A stretch of DNA of 64,000 bases from assembly GCF_024172165.1 (NCBI RefSeq), contig NZ_JAMZEB010000002.1:10266501-10330500 (forward strand). Direction: 5' to 3'. Below, piece after piece: positions 33,565 through 42,882 of the stretch. The DNA comes from Nonomuraea thailandensis (lineage in GTDB: Bacteria > Actinomycetota > Actinomycetes > Streptosporangiales > Streptosporangiaceae). The position numbers and the translations under genes are program-made. The notes under the pieces are model-generated. The model did not search any database and had not been told where the DNA came from. It saw only the letters and a program-made list of their open reading frames with translations. How positions within the stretch are numbered: the stretch's first letter is position 1; each line of letters starts with the position of its first letter.

Positions 33565-33592
33565 GATATTTCGTTCGGTGGAACGAAATATC
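33565..33592. promoter_or_regulatory. 28-bp perfect MarR-type operator
   Basis: GATATTTCGTTC (33565-33576) and GAACGAAATATC (33581-33592) are perfect 12-base inverted arms separated by GGTG. It lies 17 bases before the MarR start, the place for an autoregulatory operator. Confidence 0.75.
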
Positions 33593-33609
33593 GCGCATTG
33601 GGGGAGTTC

Positions 33610-34077
33610 GTGGCGACGGAGGAGCGGCGGAAGAGCCTGCTGGAGGCGCTCGGCGCGGCGGCGCGGGAGCAGGGCGACCTCACGGTGAGGCACCGCGACG
33701 TGATGGGGGCGCGGCTGGGGCTGGGCCCGACCGAGGAGAAGACGCTCGACCTCCTGCGCCGCTCCGGCCCGCTGACCGCGGGGGAGATCGCGCAGCGCGC
33801 GGGGCTGGCTCCGGCCACGGTCAGCGGGCTGATCGACCGGCTGGAAGGCAAGTGGCTGGTGCGGCGCGTCCGTGACCTGACGGACCGGCGGCGGGTCATC
33901 GTCGAGATCAACCACGAGCGGCTGGCCGGGTTCGCGGAGCTGTTCGAGCCGTACGCGGCGGCGCTGGAGCGCGTGTACGCGCACTACACCGACGACGAGC
34001 TGGCGGTGATCCTCGACTGGGTCCACCGGTCCACGGCCGCGCAGGCCGAGGCCGTCCGGGCGCTCGCCGGAGAATAA
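33610..34077 (+). CDS. MarR family transcriptional regulator
   Basis: A 155-residue winged-helix regulator. The recognition region is TAGEIAQRAGLAPATVSGLIDRLEGKWLVRRVRD in pieces, with the wing DLTDRRRVIVEI. GTG 33610 follows a GGGGGAG ribosome site; a TTG at 33598 is the longer alternative. A perfect 28-base palindrome covers the promoter. No target other than itself is clear; the ABC-F gene 150 bases downstream is a possible second target. Confidence 0.85.
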   Translation: MATEERRKSLLEALGAAAREQGDLTVRHRDVMGARLGLGPTEEKTLDLLRRSGPLTAGEIAQRAGLAPATVSGLIDRLEGKWLVRRVRDLTDRRRVIVEINHERLAGFAELFEPYAAALERVYAHYTDDELAVILDWVHRSTAAQAEAVRALAGE

Positions 34078-34120
34078 GGGTGGACACGAAGGCGCATCAG
34101 AGCTATCGTCTCCGACCGAT

Positions 34121-34135
34121 ATGGGTTCCCTGTGA
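34121..34135 (+). promoter_or_regulatory. Possible leader peptide of four codons before the ABC-F gene
   Basis: ATG GGT TCC CTG TGA (MGSL) lies 99 bases before the ABC-F start, with no ribosome binding site, and TATCGT at 34104-34109 could be a -10 that makes the leader transcript begin at this ATG. A small GCGCC/GGCGC hairpin follows. Ribosome stalling on short leaders is known to control ARE ABC-F genes. This instance is unproven. Confidence 0.35.
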
Positions 34136-34233
34136 TTCTCGCGCCAGAGGCGCACACGCGTTGAGCTGACTGCTCCGCCTGTGCCGCCTCGTTCCGGTCA
34201 TTTTCCGAGCCGAGAAGAGGGGGTGGGCCCTTT

Positions 34234-35925
34234 ATGCGTACTGCTGCTGCCCAACTGGCATTCGCCGAGATCACCAAGCGTTACGACACCCGTGTCGTGC
34301 TGGACCGCGTGTCCTTCACGGTCAGGCCCGGCGAACGGATCGGGGTGATCGGGGACAACGGGGCGGGCAAGTCCACGCTGCTCAAGCTCATGGCGGGCAC
34401 CGAGCGGGCCGACAACGGCGAGGTCACGGTCGTCGCGCCCGGCGGCGTGGGATACCTGCCGCAGTCCCTGGAGCTGCCGCCGCACGCGACGGTGGCGGAC
34501 GTCATCGACCTGGCGCTGGCCGAGCTGCGCGAGCTGGAGGCCCGGATCCGGGCCGCCGAGCAGGCGCTGGCGGAGCCGGCCCCTGAGCCGGGCGCGAGCC
34601 GGAAAGGGCGGGCCGACGCCGGGGCTGAGCCGGGCGCGGGCCGCGAAGGGCGGGCCGACGCCGGGCCCGCGGAGGCCTACGCCCGGCTGGTGGCGGAGTT
34701 CGAGGCGCGCGGTGGCTACGAGGCCGACGTGCGGGTGGACGCCGCGCTGCACGGGCTGGGGCTGCCGGGGCTGGACCGGGCGCGCCCGGTCGGCACGCTG
34801 TCCGGCGGAGAGCGTTCGCGTCTCGCCCTGGCCGCCACCCTGGCGGCCGATCCCGAGCTGCTGCTGCTCGACGAGCCGACCAACGACCTGGACGACCGGG
34901 CCGTGGCCTGGCTCGAACAGCGGCTGCGCGCTCACAGGGGCACCGTGGTGGCGATCACCCACGACCGGGTGTTCCTGGAGCGGGTGACCGCCACGATCCT
35001 GGAGGTCGCCGAGGGGCAGGTGCGCCGCTACGGGGACGGCTACCCGGGCTACCTCGTGGCCAAGGCCGCCGAGCGGGCGGCGCGGCTGCGGGCGTACGAG
35101 GAGTGGAAGCAGGAGTTGGCCCGGCACTCCGGGCTGGTCACCGCGAACGCCGGCCGCATGGCCGCCATCCCGCGCAAGGTGGCCAAGGCGGGCATGGGCA
35201 CCGGCGCCTGGCGGGCCCGGTCGCGCACGCACGGCGCGGCCGGACGCGTCCGGCAGTCGCAGCAGCGGATGCGGTGGCTCAGGGACAACCCGGCGTCCCG
35301 GCCGCCCGACCCGCTCCGCTTCACCCCTGCCCTGGCGACGAACGCGGTGGACGGCGAGGTGGCCGTGCTCGACGGGGTGCGGGTGGGGGAGCGGCTACGG
35401 CTGGACGCCCTCACCGTGCGCTCCGGCGAGCGGCTGCTCGTCACGGGCCCGAACGGCGCGGGCAAGACCACGCTCATGCGCGTGCTGGCAGGAGAGCTCC
35501 AGCCGGACACGGGCACCGTCAGGCGATCGGGCCGCGTCGGCCACCTGAGGCAGGACGAGCCCGCCGGCCCGCCGGACCGGACCGTGCTGGGGGCCTACGC
35601 CGCCGGCCGGCCGGGGCCGCTCGACGAGCACGCGGACGCGCTGCTGGCCCTGGGCCTGTTCCGGCCCTCGGACCTGCGGCTGCGCCTGGGCGAGCTGTCG
35701 TACGGGCAGCGCCGCAGGATCGAGCTGGCCCGCCTGGTCAGCGAGCCCGTGGACCTGCTGCTGCTCGACGAGCCGACGAACCACCTGTCGCCGCAGCTCG
35801 TCGAGGAACTGGAGGAGGCGCTGACCTCGTACGAGGGCGCGCTGGTGATCGTCACTCACGACCGCCGCATGCGCGCCGCCTTCACCGGCTCCCACCTGGA
35901 GCTGCACGCGGGCACAGCCGTGTGA
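34234..35925 (+). CDS. ABC-F family ATPase (ribosome protection or translation factor)
   Basis: A 563-residue twin-ATPase without membrane domain. First half: Walker A GDNGAGKST near residue 44, signature LSGGERSRLALAATL and Walker B LLLLDEPTNDLDD. Second half: Walker A GPNGAGKTT near 407, signature LSYGQRRRIELARL and Walker B LLLLDEPTNHLSP. The inter-domain linker is short and the second half shows KAGMGTGAWRARSRTHGAAGR. Such proteins act on the ribosome, and some give macrolide, lincosamide or pleuromutilin resistance. An internal 14-residue duplication lies near residue 117. The target antibiotic is not readable. Confidence 0.88.
   Translation: MRTAAAQLAFAEITKRYDTRVVLDRVSFTVRPGERIGVIGDNGAGKSTLLKLMAGTERADNGEVTVVAPGGVGYLPQSLELPPHATVADVIDLALAELRELEARIRAAEQALAEPAPEPGASRKGRADAGAEPGAGREGRADAGPAEAYARLVAEFEARGGYEADVRVDAALHGLGLPGLDRARPVGTLSGGERSRLALAATLAADPELLLLDEPTNDLDDRAVAWLEQRLRAHRGTVVAITHDRVFLERVTATILEVAEGQVRRYGDGYPGYLVAKAAERAARLRAYEEWKQELARHSGLVTANAGRMAAIPRKVAKAGMGTGAWRARSRTHGAAGRVRQSQQRMRWLRDNPASRPPDPLRFTPALATNAVDGEVAVLDGVRVGERLRLDALTVRSGERLLVTGPNGAGKTTLMRVLAGELQPDTGTVRRSGRVGHLRQDEPAGPPDRTVLGAYAAGRPGPLDEHADALLALGLFRPSDLRLRLGELSYGQRRRIELARLVSEPVDLLLLDEPTNHLSPQLVEELEEALTSYEGALVIVTHDRRMRAAFTGSHLELHAGTAV
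34583..34666. repeat. 42-bp in-frame tandem duplication in the ABC-F gene
   Basis: Two 42-base copies (about 34583-34624 and 34625-34666) encode EPGASRKGRADAGA and EPGAGREGRADAGP, an in-frame duplication that lengthens the first nucleotide-binding domain loop. It is a low-complexity Gly/Ala/Arg insertion. Confidence 0.75.
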
Positions 35926-35933
35926 CCCTTGCC

Positions 35934-35977
35934 GTGACCGCTGCTGTGGCCCCTGCTGTGACCGCTGCTGTGGCCCC
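35934..35977. repeat. 20-bp perfect direct repeat with 24-bp period
   Basis: GTGACCGCTGCTGTGGCCCC occurs at 35934-35953 and 35958-35977, between the stops of the convergent ABC-F and AAA-ATPase genes. It is a local tandem duplication. I see no hairpin here to serve as terminator. Confidence 0.8.
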
Positions 35978-35986
35978 GCGAACGGG

Positions 35987-38900
35987 TCAGCGCTCCGACT
36001 CCCTGATGGCCGTGCCGACCTCGCTCACCCGGTCGGCCAGCAGGCCGATCGCGCCCACCGCCCGCACCACGGGGTCGTCCTCGGCCCCGCCCAGGGCCCT
36101 GGCCTTGAGGTAGGCCGCCTTGACCGCCGCCCAGCGCTCCGCCTGGGCGGGGGTCAGGCGGCTGCGCAGCTCGGCGAGCTTGAGCAGGTTCGCCTCAGCG
36201 TCGGAGGTCAGCGTCTGCGCCTCGCCCAGGTAGTGGTCGTCGATCATCGCTTCGAGCTCGTCGTCGTTCATGGCGGGCACGATGCGCTCGGCCAGCTTGT
36301 TCATGTTCCGGTAGGAGCCCTGCAGCCGGTACGGGGGCTCCGTACGGGCCGCGTCGGACTGGGCGGCGGAGGCGATGTAGGCCTGGTTGTTGGCCAGCAC
36401 CACCTCCTGCACCCGCACCAGCTTGCCCAGGACGCTGAGCATCTGCTCCAGCTCGGGCTTGGTGTAGGGGTGCTTGAGCTGGTCGGGTCGGACGGCCGGG
36501 TCGCCCTTGGCCAGGCGGACGAGCAGCTCCACGTCCGCCCGGTCCCGGCCGGACAGCGGCGCGAGGACCGGGTTGGAGGTGAGGGCGTTGTCCACGTAGC
36601 TCAGCGCGAACAGCTCCTCCTTGCCCGACAGGACGTCGCCCAGATTCCACACGTCGGCGCGGTTGGCGAGCATGTCGGGGATGCGGAAGCGCTGCCCCGA
36701 CTCCGTGTACGGGTTGCCGGCCATGCACACCGCGAACCGCTTGCCGCGCAGGTCGTACGTCCTGGTGCGGCCGTCCCACACGCCCTCGATGCGGCGCTGG
36801 GCGTCGCACAGCGAGATGAACTTCTGCAGCAGCTCCGGTGAGGTGTGCTGGATGTCGTCCAGGTAGAGCAGGGTGTTGTTGCCCGTCTCCAGCGCGAACG
36901 AGATCTTCTCCACCTCCTGCCTGGCCGTCGCGTCGGGCGCGTCGGCCGGGTCCAGCGAGGTGACCCCGTGGCCCAGCGCGGGGCCGTTGACCTTGACGAA
37001 GACCAGGCCGAGGCGGCTGGCGACGTACTCCATCAGCGTCGTCTTGCCGTAGCCGGGCGGCGAGATGAGCAGGAGCAGGCCCATCTGGTCGGTGCGCTTG
37101 CCCGCGCCCGCCGCGCCGAGCTGCTTGGCCAGGTTGCCGCCGATCAGCGGCAGGTACACCTCGTCGAGCAGGCGGTTGCGCACGAAGGCGCTCATGACCT
37201 TCGGCCGGTACTCGTCCAGGCGCAGGCGGCGGCGCTCGGCCTCGACCAGCTCGGTCCTGCGGCGCTGGTAGGCGCGGTAGGCCGGGACCCGCTCCTGGGC
37301 GAAGTTCCGGGTCCGGGGCAGGAGCTCGTCGAGGCGGATCTCCAGCCTGCGCTCCTTGATCCTGGGGTGGGCGCCGAGGAGGCCGGTCACGGTCTCCTCG
37401 GTGGTGGCGCTGGAGTCGTGGCGGGGCAGGTGGTCGCAGAGCTGTACGGCCAGGGCCTCCGCCACCTCCGGGCCCGGGTGGTAGGCGGTGAGCCAGGCTT
37501 GGGCGAGCTGGACCCGCTCGGGGAGGGGCAGCGCCTTGAGGTCCTCCTCGAACTCACGCAGCTTGGCCGGCCCGAGAGCGTGCCGGAACCCGTCGAGGAG
37601 GTCGAGGGCGGGCTTGGCGGTGACGAAGCCGGTGGGCGTGCCGCCCAGCTCCTCGACGAGGTATTCGCCGGCGAGGTCCACCGCGGGCAGGCCCAGCCCC
37701 GGCAGGAACGCGGCGATCGACCGGTCCAGCTCGTCGGCGAGGGAGCCCAGAGCGGGCGTGATACCGAAGATCGTGCGGGCTCGGACCAGCGACGCGGCGC
37801 GGGCGGCCAATGTTTTACGTGAAACCTCGTCCGTCCCGAACGCCCAGAAGAGCTGCGCCGCCGCCCTGGTCGCGGCGGGATAGCGCAGCAGCCCGGCGCC
37901 CTCCCGCAGCCGCACCAGCGTGTCGAGGATGAGCGTGGCGTCGTGGTCGTGGACCCCGCGCTCGTAGCCCTCGTCGTAACGCTCCTCGGCGGCCCTGCGG
38001 ACCAGCTCCTCCAGCGGCGTCCCCGCCGTCACTGAATCGAGCAGCGAGACGGCCAGGTGCTCGGCCCGGTAGACGTCCGCGGTCTCGGAGACCAGCACCT
38101 GGTCCCAGAAGGGCCGGGTGTCGTCGAAGGAGTCGGGCACCGGCGCCCGGTAGTCGGTGCCGGTGATCGCGAACTGCATGCCCCCGTCATGAGGCACCAG
38201 CGTCAGGTCGATCGGCTGGGTGTTGACGGCGAAGCGGTGGTGCCCCAGGCGTAGGGTCTCGCCGCCGTCCGAGAAGAGGTCGAGACGGTCCCGCAGCGAC
38301 CGCCCCGCCTCCTGCTGGGCCGACTTCACCCTGCCGTCGAGCTCCTCGGCCCGTACGGCGTCGCCCAGCCCCCGCAGATCGGCGGCGGCCGAGCGCACCT
38401 TGGCCACCATCGGGTCGGTCGCGAAGTAGGTGTTGACCTCGTCCGGCGACGACAGCGTCCCCAGCCGCCGGGTGATGCTGCCGAGGATGCGCTCGGCGGA
38501 GGCGAAGACGCGGTCGGCGCGCCGGGCGAGGTCGTCGAGCTGGGTCTGCTTGCGGGCCGAGAACGCCTCGTAGACGTCGTCCCGCTTGGCGGCGAGCTGA
38601 GCGGCGAAGTCGTCGAACTCGCCGAAGCGGGACTCCAGGTTCTCGACCTGCAGCATCAGCCGCCCGAGCTGCTCGTCGCACTTCTCCGGCGAGTCGGCCA
38701 TGGCCAGCGCGCCCGTGACGGCCTGCCCCAGCAGCGCGAACTCGGCGGCGAACGCGGCCCGTCCCTCGGCGCCGAGCAACTCGCGCCGCCGCCCGTCGAG
38801 CACGGCCCTGGCCCGGTTCACGCCGCCGAGCACCTCGGCGATGCGGCCCAGGATCGAGGTGCGCACGGTGGCGTCGGCGATGTCCAGCGACCCGACGACC

Positions 38901-40786
38901 TCCGTGACCACCTCCAGCCCCTCGGCCTGCTGGGCCAGCCGGTCGGCGACGGGCTCGGCCTCGGCCACGGTGCCGATCGCGGCGGCCTCGGCGGCCAGCG
39001 CCTCGACGGCCGCGTGGTAGGCGGTGAACGCGTCCTGGCCCGACAGGAACGCCACGGCCCGCTTGCCGGCCGACTCCAGCTCGTCCCGCACGGACGCGGA
39101 CAGCGAGTCCAGGGAGGGGAGGTCGATGTAGCGGACCTCGCGCAGCGTCACCAGGTGTCCCTGGGCGCGGCGCAGCGTGGCCAGCAGGGTGACCCAGGCG
39201 TCGGCGGTGGCCGGGTCGTCGGCCCTGGCCCGGCGGATGAGCTGGGTGGTCTCCTCCGTGGCCGTGGCCAGGGACTGCGCGGCCTGTCGGGTGAGCTGCT
39301 CGACGTTCTCGTACTCGTCGAGGACCTGCTCGGCGGTGGCCCGCACGTCGGCGAGCGGCCCGCGCAGGCCGTGCTCGCCGAGCCAGTGGTAGGAGTCGAA
39401 CGCCCGGGTGCAGGCGGCGATCAGGCCCTCGAACGTGCCGGCCGACGGCGCCATCTCCTCGACCATGCGCGCCACGGACAGGCAGTCGGAGATGCCCCGG
39501 ACGAGCTCGGCGTTGCCGATGCGCTCCAGCGGACCGGTGCCGGTGGGCTGGGCGGCGGCGTAGGTGTCCGACACGTACGGTGTCTGCCACACCTGCATCG
39601 GGTGCACCCGGGTCGGCTCCTCGGAGGTGGCGCGGAAGACCACCATCGTGCCGTCGTCGAACAGCGAGTACCCGTGGCAGACGATGGGGGTGGCCACCTC
39701 CTTCCTGATCACGTTGTACGGCAGCAGCAGCGACCGCCCGTCGCCCCTGGCGTGGAAGACGTACAGGACGTCCTCGCCGTTGGGGGAGCGCACGACCCGC
39801 TCGAACTCCAGGTCCGTCACGTCCGTGTCGAACGTCTTGCTGACGCCCGTGGCCAGGTAGTAGCCGCCGGGGAAGATCAGCCCCTGGTCCTCGGGCAGCC
39901 GCTGGCAGGCCTGCCCGATGCCGTCGAGCCGCACGACCGCCTTGGTGCGGATGTTGAAGACCAGGTGCCGCCGGTCGCTCTCCTTGTACGGCCGGATCCG
40001 CATGAGGATCAGCGGCCCCACGCGGGCGTACTCGACGTCGGCGTCCGCCAGGCTCTGCAGCGGCTCGGCGACCGGCTCGGAGTAGATGCCGGCGCCGCTC
40101 TCCGTGTTGTCCTCGACCTTGATGGTCAGGTCGCCGCCGACGGTCTCGACGAACACCTCGCCGCCGATGGAGATGTGCGGGTGGCGGCCGAGCACGTGGT
40201 CGTCGCGGGTGGTGGTCGTCCACTCGAAGTCGTGGGACGGGGGGAACGTGTGGTCCCGCTCCCCGCGGTTGTCCTGGTATCTCGGGACCCCGCCGGTGCT
40301 GACCGTCCAGCGCAGCACCCGCGTGTCCGCCGGCCCGGTCTGGAACACGGCCAGCAGCTTGCCCTCGACCCGCCGTAACTGCTGGAGCCTGGTCTCCTTG
40401 TAGTAGCGGTAGAGCTCGGCGAAGTCCTTCCTGAACGCCGCGTCGTCCAGCGCCTCCAGCTTGTCGGCGTCGAACCGGAAGGCGTCGCCGTCCCTGGAGA
40501 AGCGGTGCACGGCGAACACGTCCGCCACCGTCGTCTCCGGCTTGAGCCCGATGAAGACGTTGTAGCCGAAGAGCATCACGTCGCCCAGGGAGACGATGTC
40601 CCTGGGGACGCAGTTGTTCTCGGTCCTGATCCGCTCGGTGCCCAGCAGGCGCAGCTCCGCGCCGCCGAAGACGCGCAGCCGCTCCTGGTTGACCGCCTCG
40701 GCCGCCGCAGCCAGTGCTTTGGCCTGGGCCTGGAGGCGGTTACGCAGGACCTCGTACGTCCCCGCCTCCAGCTCCGTGATCGTCAT
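35987..40786 (-). CDS. Giant AAA ATPase (DNA-repair-ATPase/DUF3686-like)
   Basis: A 1599-residue protein (MTITELEAGTYEVLRNRL start). The first 1100 residues hold a DUF3686-type region described in databases as DNA-repair ATPase, with long helical and coiled segments. The AAA domain is C-terminal: Walker A PPGYGKTTLMEYVAS near residue 1245, Walker B LLYLDDIQHTS near 1310, then an Arg-rich lid region. Its ATG overlaps or adjoins the flotillin stop (GTGA, with an ATG two codons on), so it is co-translated. The family label is from memory; DNA repair itself is not shown. The length is unusual and the layout points to a large ATP-driven assembly on the membrane scaffold. Confidence 0.85.
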   Translation of the reverse strand: MTITELEAGTYEVLRNRLQAQAKALAAAAEAVNQERLRVFGGAELRLLGTERIRTENNCVPRDIVSLGDVMLFGYNVFIGLKPETTVADVFAVHRFSRDGDAFRFDADKLEALDDAAFRKDFAELYRYYKETRLQQLRRVEGKLLAVFQTGPADTRVLRWTVSTGGVPRYQDNRGERDHTFPPSHDFEWTTTTRDDHVLGRHPHISIGGEVFVETVGGDLTIKVEDNTESGAGIYSEPVAEPLQSLADADVEYARVGPLILMRIRPYKESDRRHLVFNIRTKAVVRLDGIGQACQRLPEDQGLIFPGGYYLATGVSKTFDTDVTDLEFERVVRSPNGEDVLYVFHARGDGRSLLLPYNVIRKEVATPIVCHGYSLFDDGTMVVFRATSEEPTRVHPMQVWQTPYVSDTYAAAQPTGTGPLERIGNAELVRGISDCLSVARMVEEMAPSAGTFEGLIAACTRAFDSYHWLGEHGLRGPLADVRATAEQVLDEYENVEQLTRQAAQSLATATEETTQLIRRARADDPATADAWVTLLATLRRAQGHLVTLREVRYIDLPSLDSLSASVRDELESAGKRAVAFLSGQDAFTAYHAAVEALAAEAAAIGTVAEAEPVADRLAQQAEGLEVVTEVVGSLDIADATVRTSILGRIAEVLGGVNRARAVLDGRRRELLGAEGRAAFAAEFALLGQAVTGALAMADSPEKCDEQLGRLMLQVENLESRFGEFDDFAAQLAAKRDDVYEAFSARKQTQLDDLARRADRVFASAERILGSITRRLGTLSSPDEVNTYFATDPMVAKVRSAAADLRGLGDAVRAEELDGRVKSAQQEAGRSLRDRLDLFSDGGETLRLGHHRFAVNTQPIDLTLVPHDGGMQFAITGTDYRAPVPDSFDDTRPFWDQVLVSETADVYRAEHLAVSLLDSVTAGTPLEELVRRAAEERYDEGYERGVHDHDATLILDTLVRLREGAGLLRYPAATRAAAQLFWAFGTDEVSRKTLAARAASLVRARTIFGITPALGSLADELDRSIAAFLPGLGLPAVDLAGEYLVEELGGTPTGFVTAKPALDLLDGFRHALGPAKLREFEEDLKALPLPERVQLAQAWLTAYHPGPEVAEALAVQLCDHLPRHDSSATTEETVTGLLGAHPRIKERRLEIRLDELLPRTRNFAQERVPAYRAYQRRRTELVEAERRRLRLDEYRPKVMSAFVRNRLLDEVYLPLIGGNLAKQLGAAGAGKRTDQMGLLLLISPPGYGKTTLMEYVASRLGLVFVKVNGPALGHGVTSLDPADAPDATARQEVEKISFALETGNNTLLYLDDIQHTSPELLQKFISLCDAQRRIEGVWDGRTRTYDLRGKRFAVCMAGNPYTESGQRFRIPDMLANRADVWNLGDVLSGKEELFALSYVDNALTSNPVLAPLSGRDRADVELLVRLAKGDPAVRPDQLKHPYTKPELEQMLSVLGKLVRVQEVVLANNQAYIASAAQSDAARTEPPYRLQGSYRNMNKLAERIVPAMNDDELEAMIDDHYLGEAQTLTSDAEANLLKLAELRSRLTPAQAERWAAVKAAYLKARALGGAEDDPVVRAVGAIGLLADRVSEVGTAIRESER

Positions 40787-40788
40787 GT

Positions 40789-42882
40789 TCACTTGGCTCC
40801 GGCCAGCGCCGCCACCGGCGAGTCGGCCACGCCGAGCCTGCGGGCCGTCTCCAGCAGCTCGCCGAGCGCGGTCGTCTGCGGGCCGCCGTCCTGGATGAGC
40901 CGCATGAGCAGGGCGGACACGGTCAGGTTCTTCAGGTCCTCGGTGGTGACGCCGCCGACCACGCTCGCGAGGTCGGCCGCCAGGCTGGCGGTGCCGTTGA
41001 CGTACGGCGAGACGATCGCCCCGGCGACCTCCGAGTGGTCCACGAAGCCGTCCACCACCTTGCCCGCGGTGATCGAGCCGACCACCTTGTCGAAGAACAT
41101 CGTGTCGCCGCCGACGATGTCGATGTTGGCCTTGGCCAGCCCGGCCGCCAGCACGCTGGCCTGCGACTCGGCGACCTGCCGGCTGACGTCGATGTGCTTG
41201 AGCCTGATCTCCTTGTCGGCCTCCAGGCGCAGGCGGTACTCCTCGTGCGCCCGGCTGGCCTCGTCCAGCGCGGCCATCGCGGCGGCCTTCTGGGTCAGAC
41301 CCTCGGCCTCGGCCTTGAGCTTCTCGCCCACGGCGGCGGCGCCGGCCAGGGCCATCGCCTGCTCGCCCTCGGCCTGCGCCTTGAGCCGGTCGCCCTCGAC
41401 CAGCGCCATGGCCCGGGCCCCGTCGGCCTCGGCGGCCAGCTTCTCCTTCAGCACCAGCGCCTCGGCGCGGCCCACCTTCTCGATGGCCTCGGCGTCGCGC
41501 TCCCTGACCTGCACCTGCGCCAGGCCGGAGGCGGCGGACTCGGCCTGGACGCCCTCGGCCAGCCGCATCTTGGCCCTGGCCTCCAGCTCGGCGGCCTGCT
41601 GGCGCGCCTCGGCGAGCACGAGCTCCTCGCGGGCCTTGAACTTCGAGGCGGCCTCCGCGGCCTCGGCGGCCTTGATGTCCTTGACCAGGTTCTCCTGCGC
41701 CTCGGCCTCGGCGGCGATGATCACCTGCTGGCGGGTGCGCTCGGCCTCCTCGACCACGCGCAGCCGCTTGATCGACTCCTCCTGCTCGGCCACGGTCTTG
41801 TCGACCGCGATGCGCTCGCGGATGACCTCGGCGATCGAGCGCTTCTCGGTCTCGACCTCCTTGTCCTTGGCGATGCGCGACAGCTCGGTCTCCCGCTCGC
41901 GGGCGATGACCTCCAGCAGCCGGTCCTTCTCGATGCGCTCGGACTCGATGGCGATCACGCGCTCGCGGTTCTTCTCGGCGACGGCGATCTCGCGGGCCCG
42001 GTTCTCGTTCTGCACGCCGAGCTGCTCGTCGGTCCTCATGTGCGCGGCCTGGGCGCGCAGCCGCTCCTCGGCCTGCACGCGGGCGATCTCGGCCTCCTCG
42101 CGCGCCTTGACGGTCTCGATCTCGCGGCGCTGCTTGAGCTCGGCGTCGGCCTGGCGGCGCTCCAGCTCCAGGATGGCCTCGCGGGCGTCCACGTTCTGGC
42201 GGGTGATCTCCTTCTCCTCGTTGCGCTGGTACTCGTTCGTGCGCACGTGCTCGATGGCCGTCAGCTCGGTGATCTTGCGGATGCCCTGGGCGTCGAGGAT
42301 GTTGCTCTTGTCGAGCTGGGCCAGCGCGGTCTGCTCCAGGTAGTCGATGGCGGCGTCCTCGAGGCTGTAGCCGTTGAGGTCGGTGCCGATCAGCCGGACG
42401 ATCTCGTCACGGAACTCGTCGCGCTTGGTGTAGAGGTCGACGAAGTCGAGGTGCTTGCCGGCGGTCTTGAGCGCCTCGGAGAACTTCGCGTTGAACAGCT
42501 CCTGCAGCGTGGTCTCGTCGCTGGCGCGGGCGGTGCCGATGGCCTGGGCGACCTTGATGACGTCCTCGGCGGTCTTGTTCACGCGGACGAAGAACGTGAT
42601 CTTGATGTCGGCCCTGATGTTGTCCCGGCAGATGAGCCCCTCGCGGCCGGTCCGCTCGATCTCGATGGTCTTGACCGAGATGTCCATGATCTCGGCCTTG
42701 TGGACGACGGGCAGCACCACGGCGCCCGTGAACGTCACGTCCACTTTGTTGACCTTCGACACGATCAGTGCCTTGCCCTGCTCGACCTTGCGGAAAAGGC
42801 GGCCGATGACGAACAGAAGACCGATCACGATGACGAGGATGACGGCCAGGAATATCCCGAAGCCGGTGGAGATGACGTCCAT
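40789..42882 (-). CDS. Flotillin/SPFH protein (YqiK-like)
   Basis: A 697-residue flotillin. One N-terminal helix (GFGIFLAVILVIVIGLLFVIG, about residues 7-26), an SPFH domain with FVRVNKTAEDVIKVAQAIG near 100-130, a long Glu/Ala/Arg coiled coil (about 200-560) and a C-terminal flotillin tail. Flotillins scaffold membrane microdomains. The ATG overlaps the stop of the YqiJ-like gene by one base (TGATG), and its own stop overlaps the AAA gene start, so the three products are made in one translational unit. Confidence 0.9.
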   Translation of the reverse strand: MDVISTGFGIFLAVILVIVIGLLFVIGRLFRKVEQGKALIVSKVNKVDVTFTGAVVLPVVHKAEIMDISVKTIEIERTGREGLICRDNIRADIKITFFVRVNKTAEDVIKVAQAIGTARASDETTLQELFNAKFSEALKTAGKHLDFVDLYTKRDEFRDEIVRLIGTDLNGYSLEDAAIDYLEQTALAQLDKSNILDAQGIRKITELTAIEHVRTNEYQRNEEKEITRQNVDAREAILELERRQADAELKQRREIETVKAREEAEIARVQAEERLRAQAAHMRTDEQLGVQNENRAREIAVAEKNRERVIAIESERIEKDRLLEVIARERETELSRIAKDKEVETEKRSIAEVIRERIAVDKTVAEQEESIKRLRVVEEAERTRQQVIIAAEAEAQENLVKDIKAAEAAEAASKFKAREELVLAEARQQAAELEARAKMRLAEGVQAESAASGLAQVQVRERDAEAIEKVGRAEALVLKEKLAAEADGARAMALVEGDRLKAQAEGEQAMALAGAAAVGEKLKAEAEGLTQKAAAMAALDEASRAHEEYRLRLEADKEIRLKHIDVSRQVAESQASVLAAGLAKANIDIVGGDTMFFDKVVGSITAGKVVDGFVDHSEVAGAIVSPYVNGTASLAADLASVVGGVTTEDLKNLTVSALLMRLIQDGGPQTTALGELLETARRLGVADSPVAALAGAK

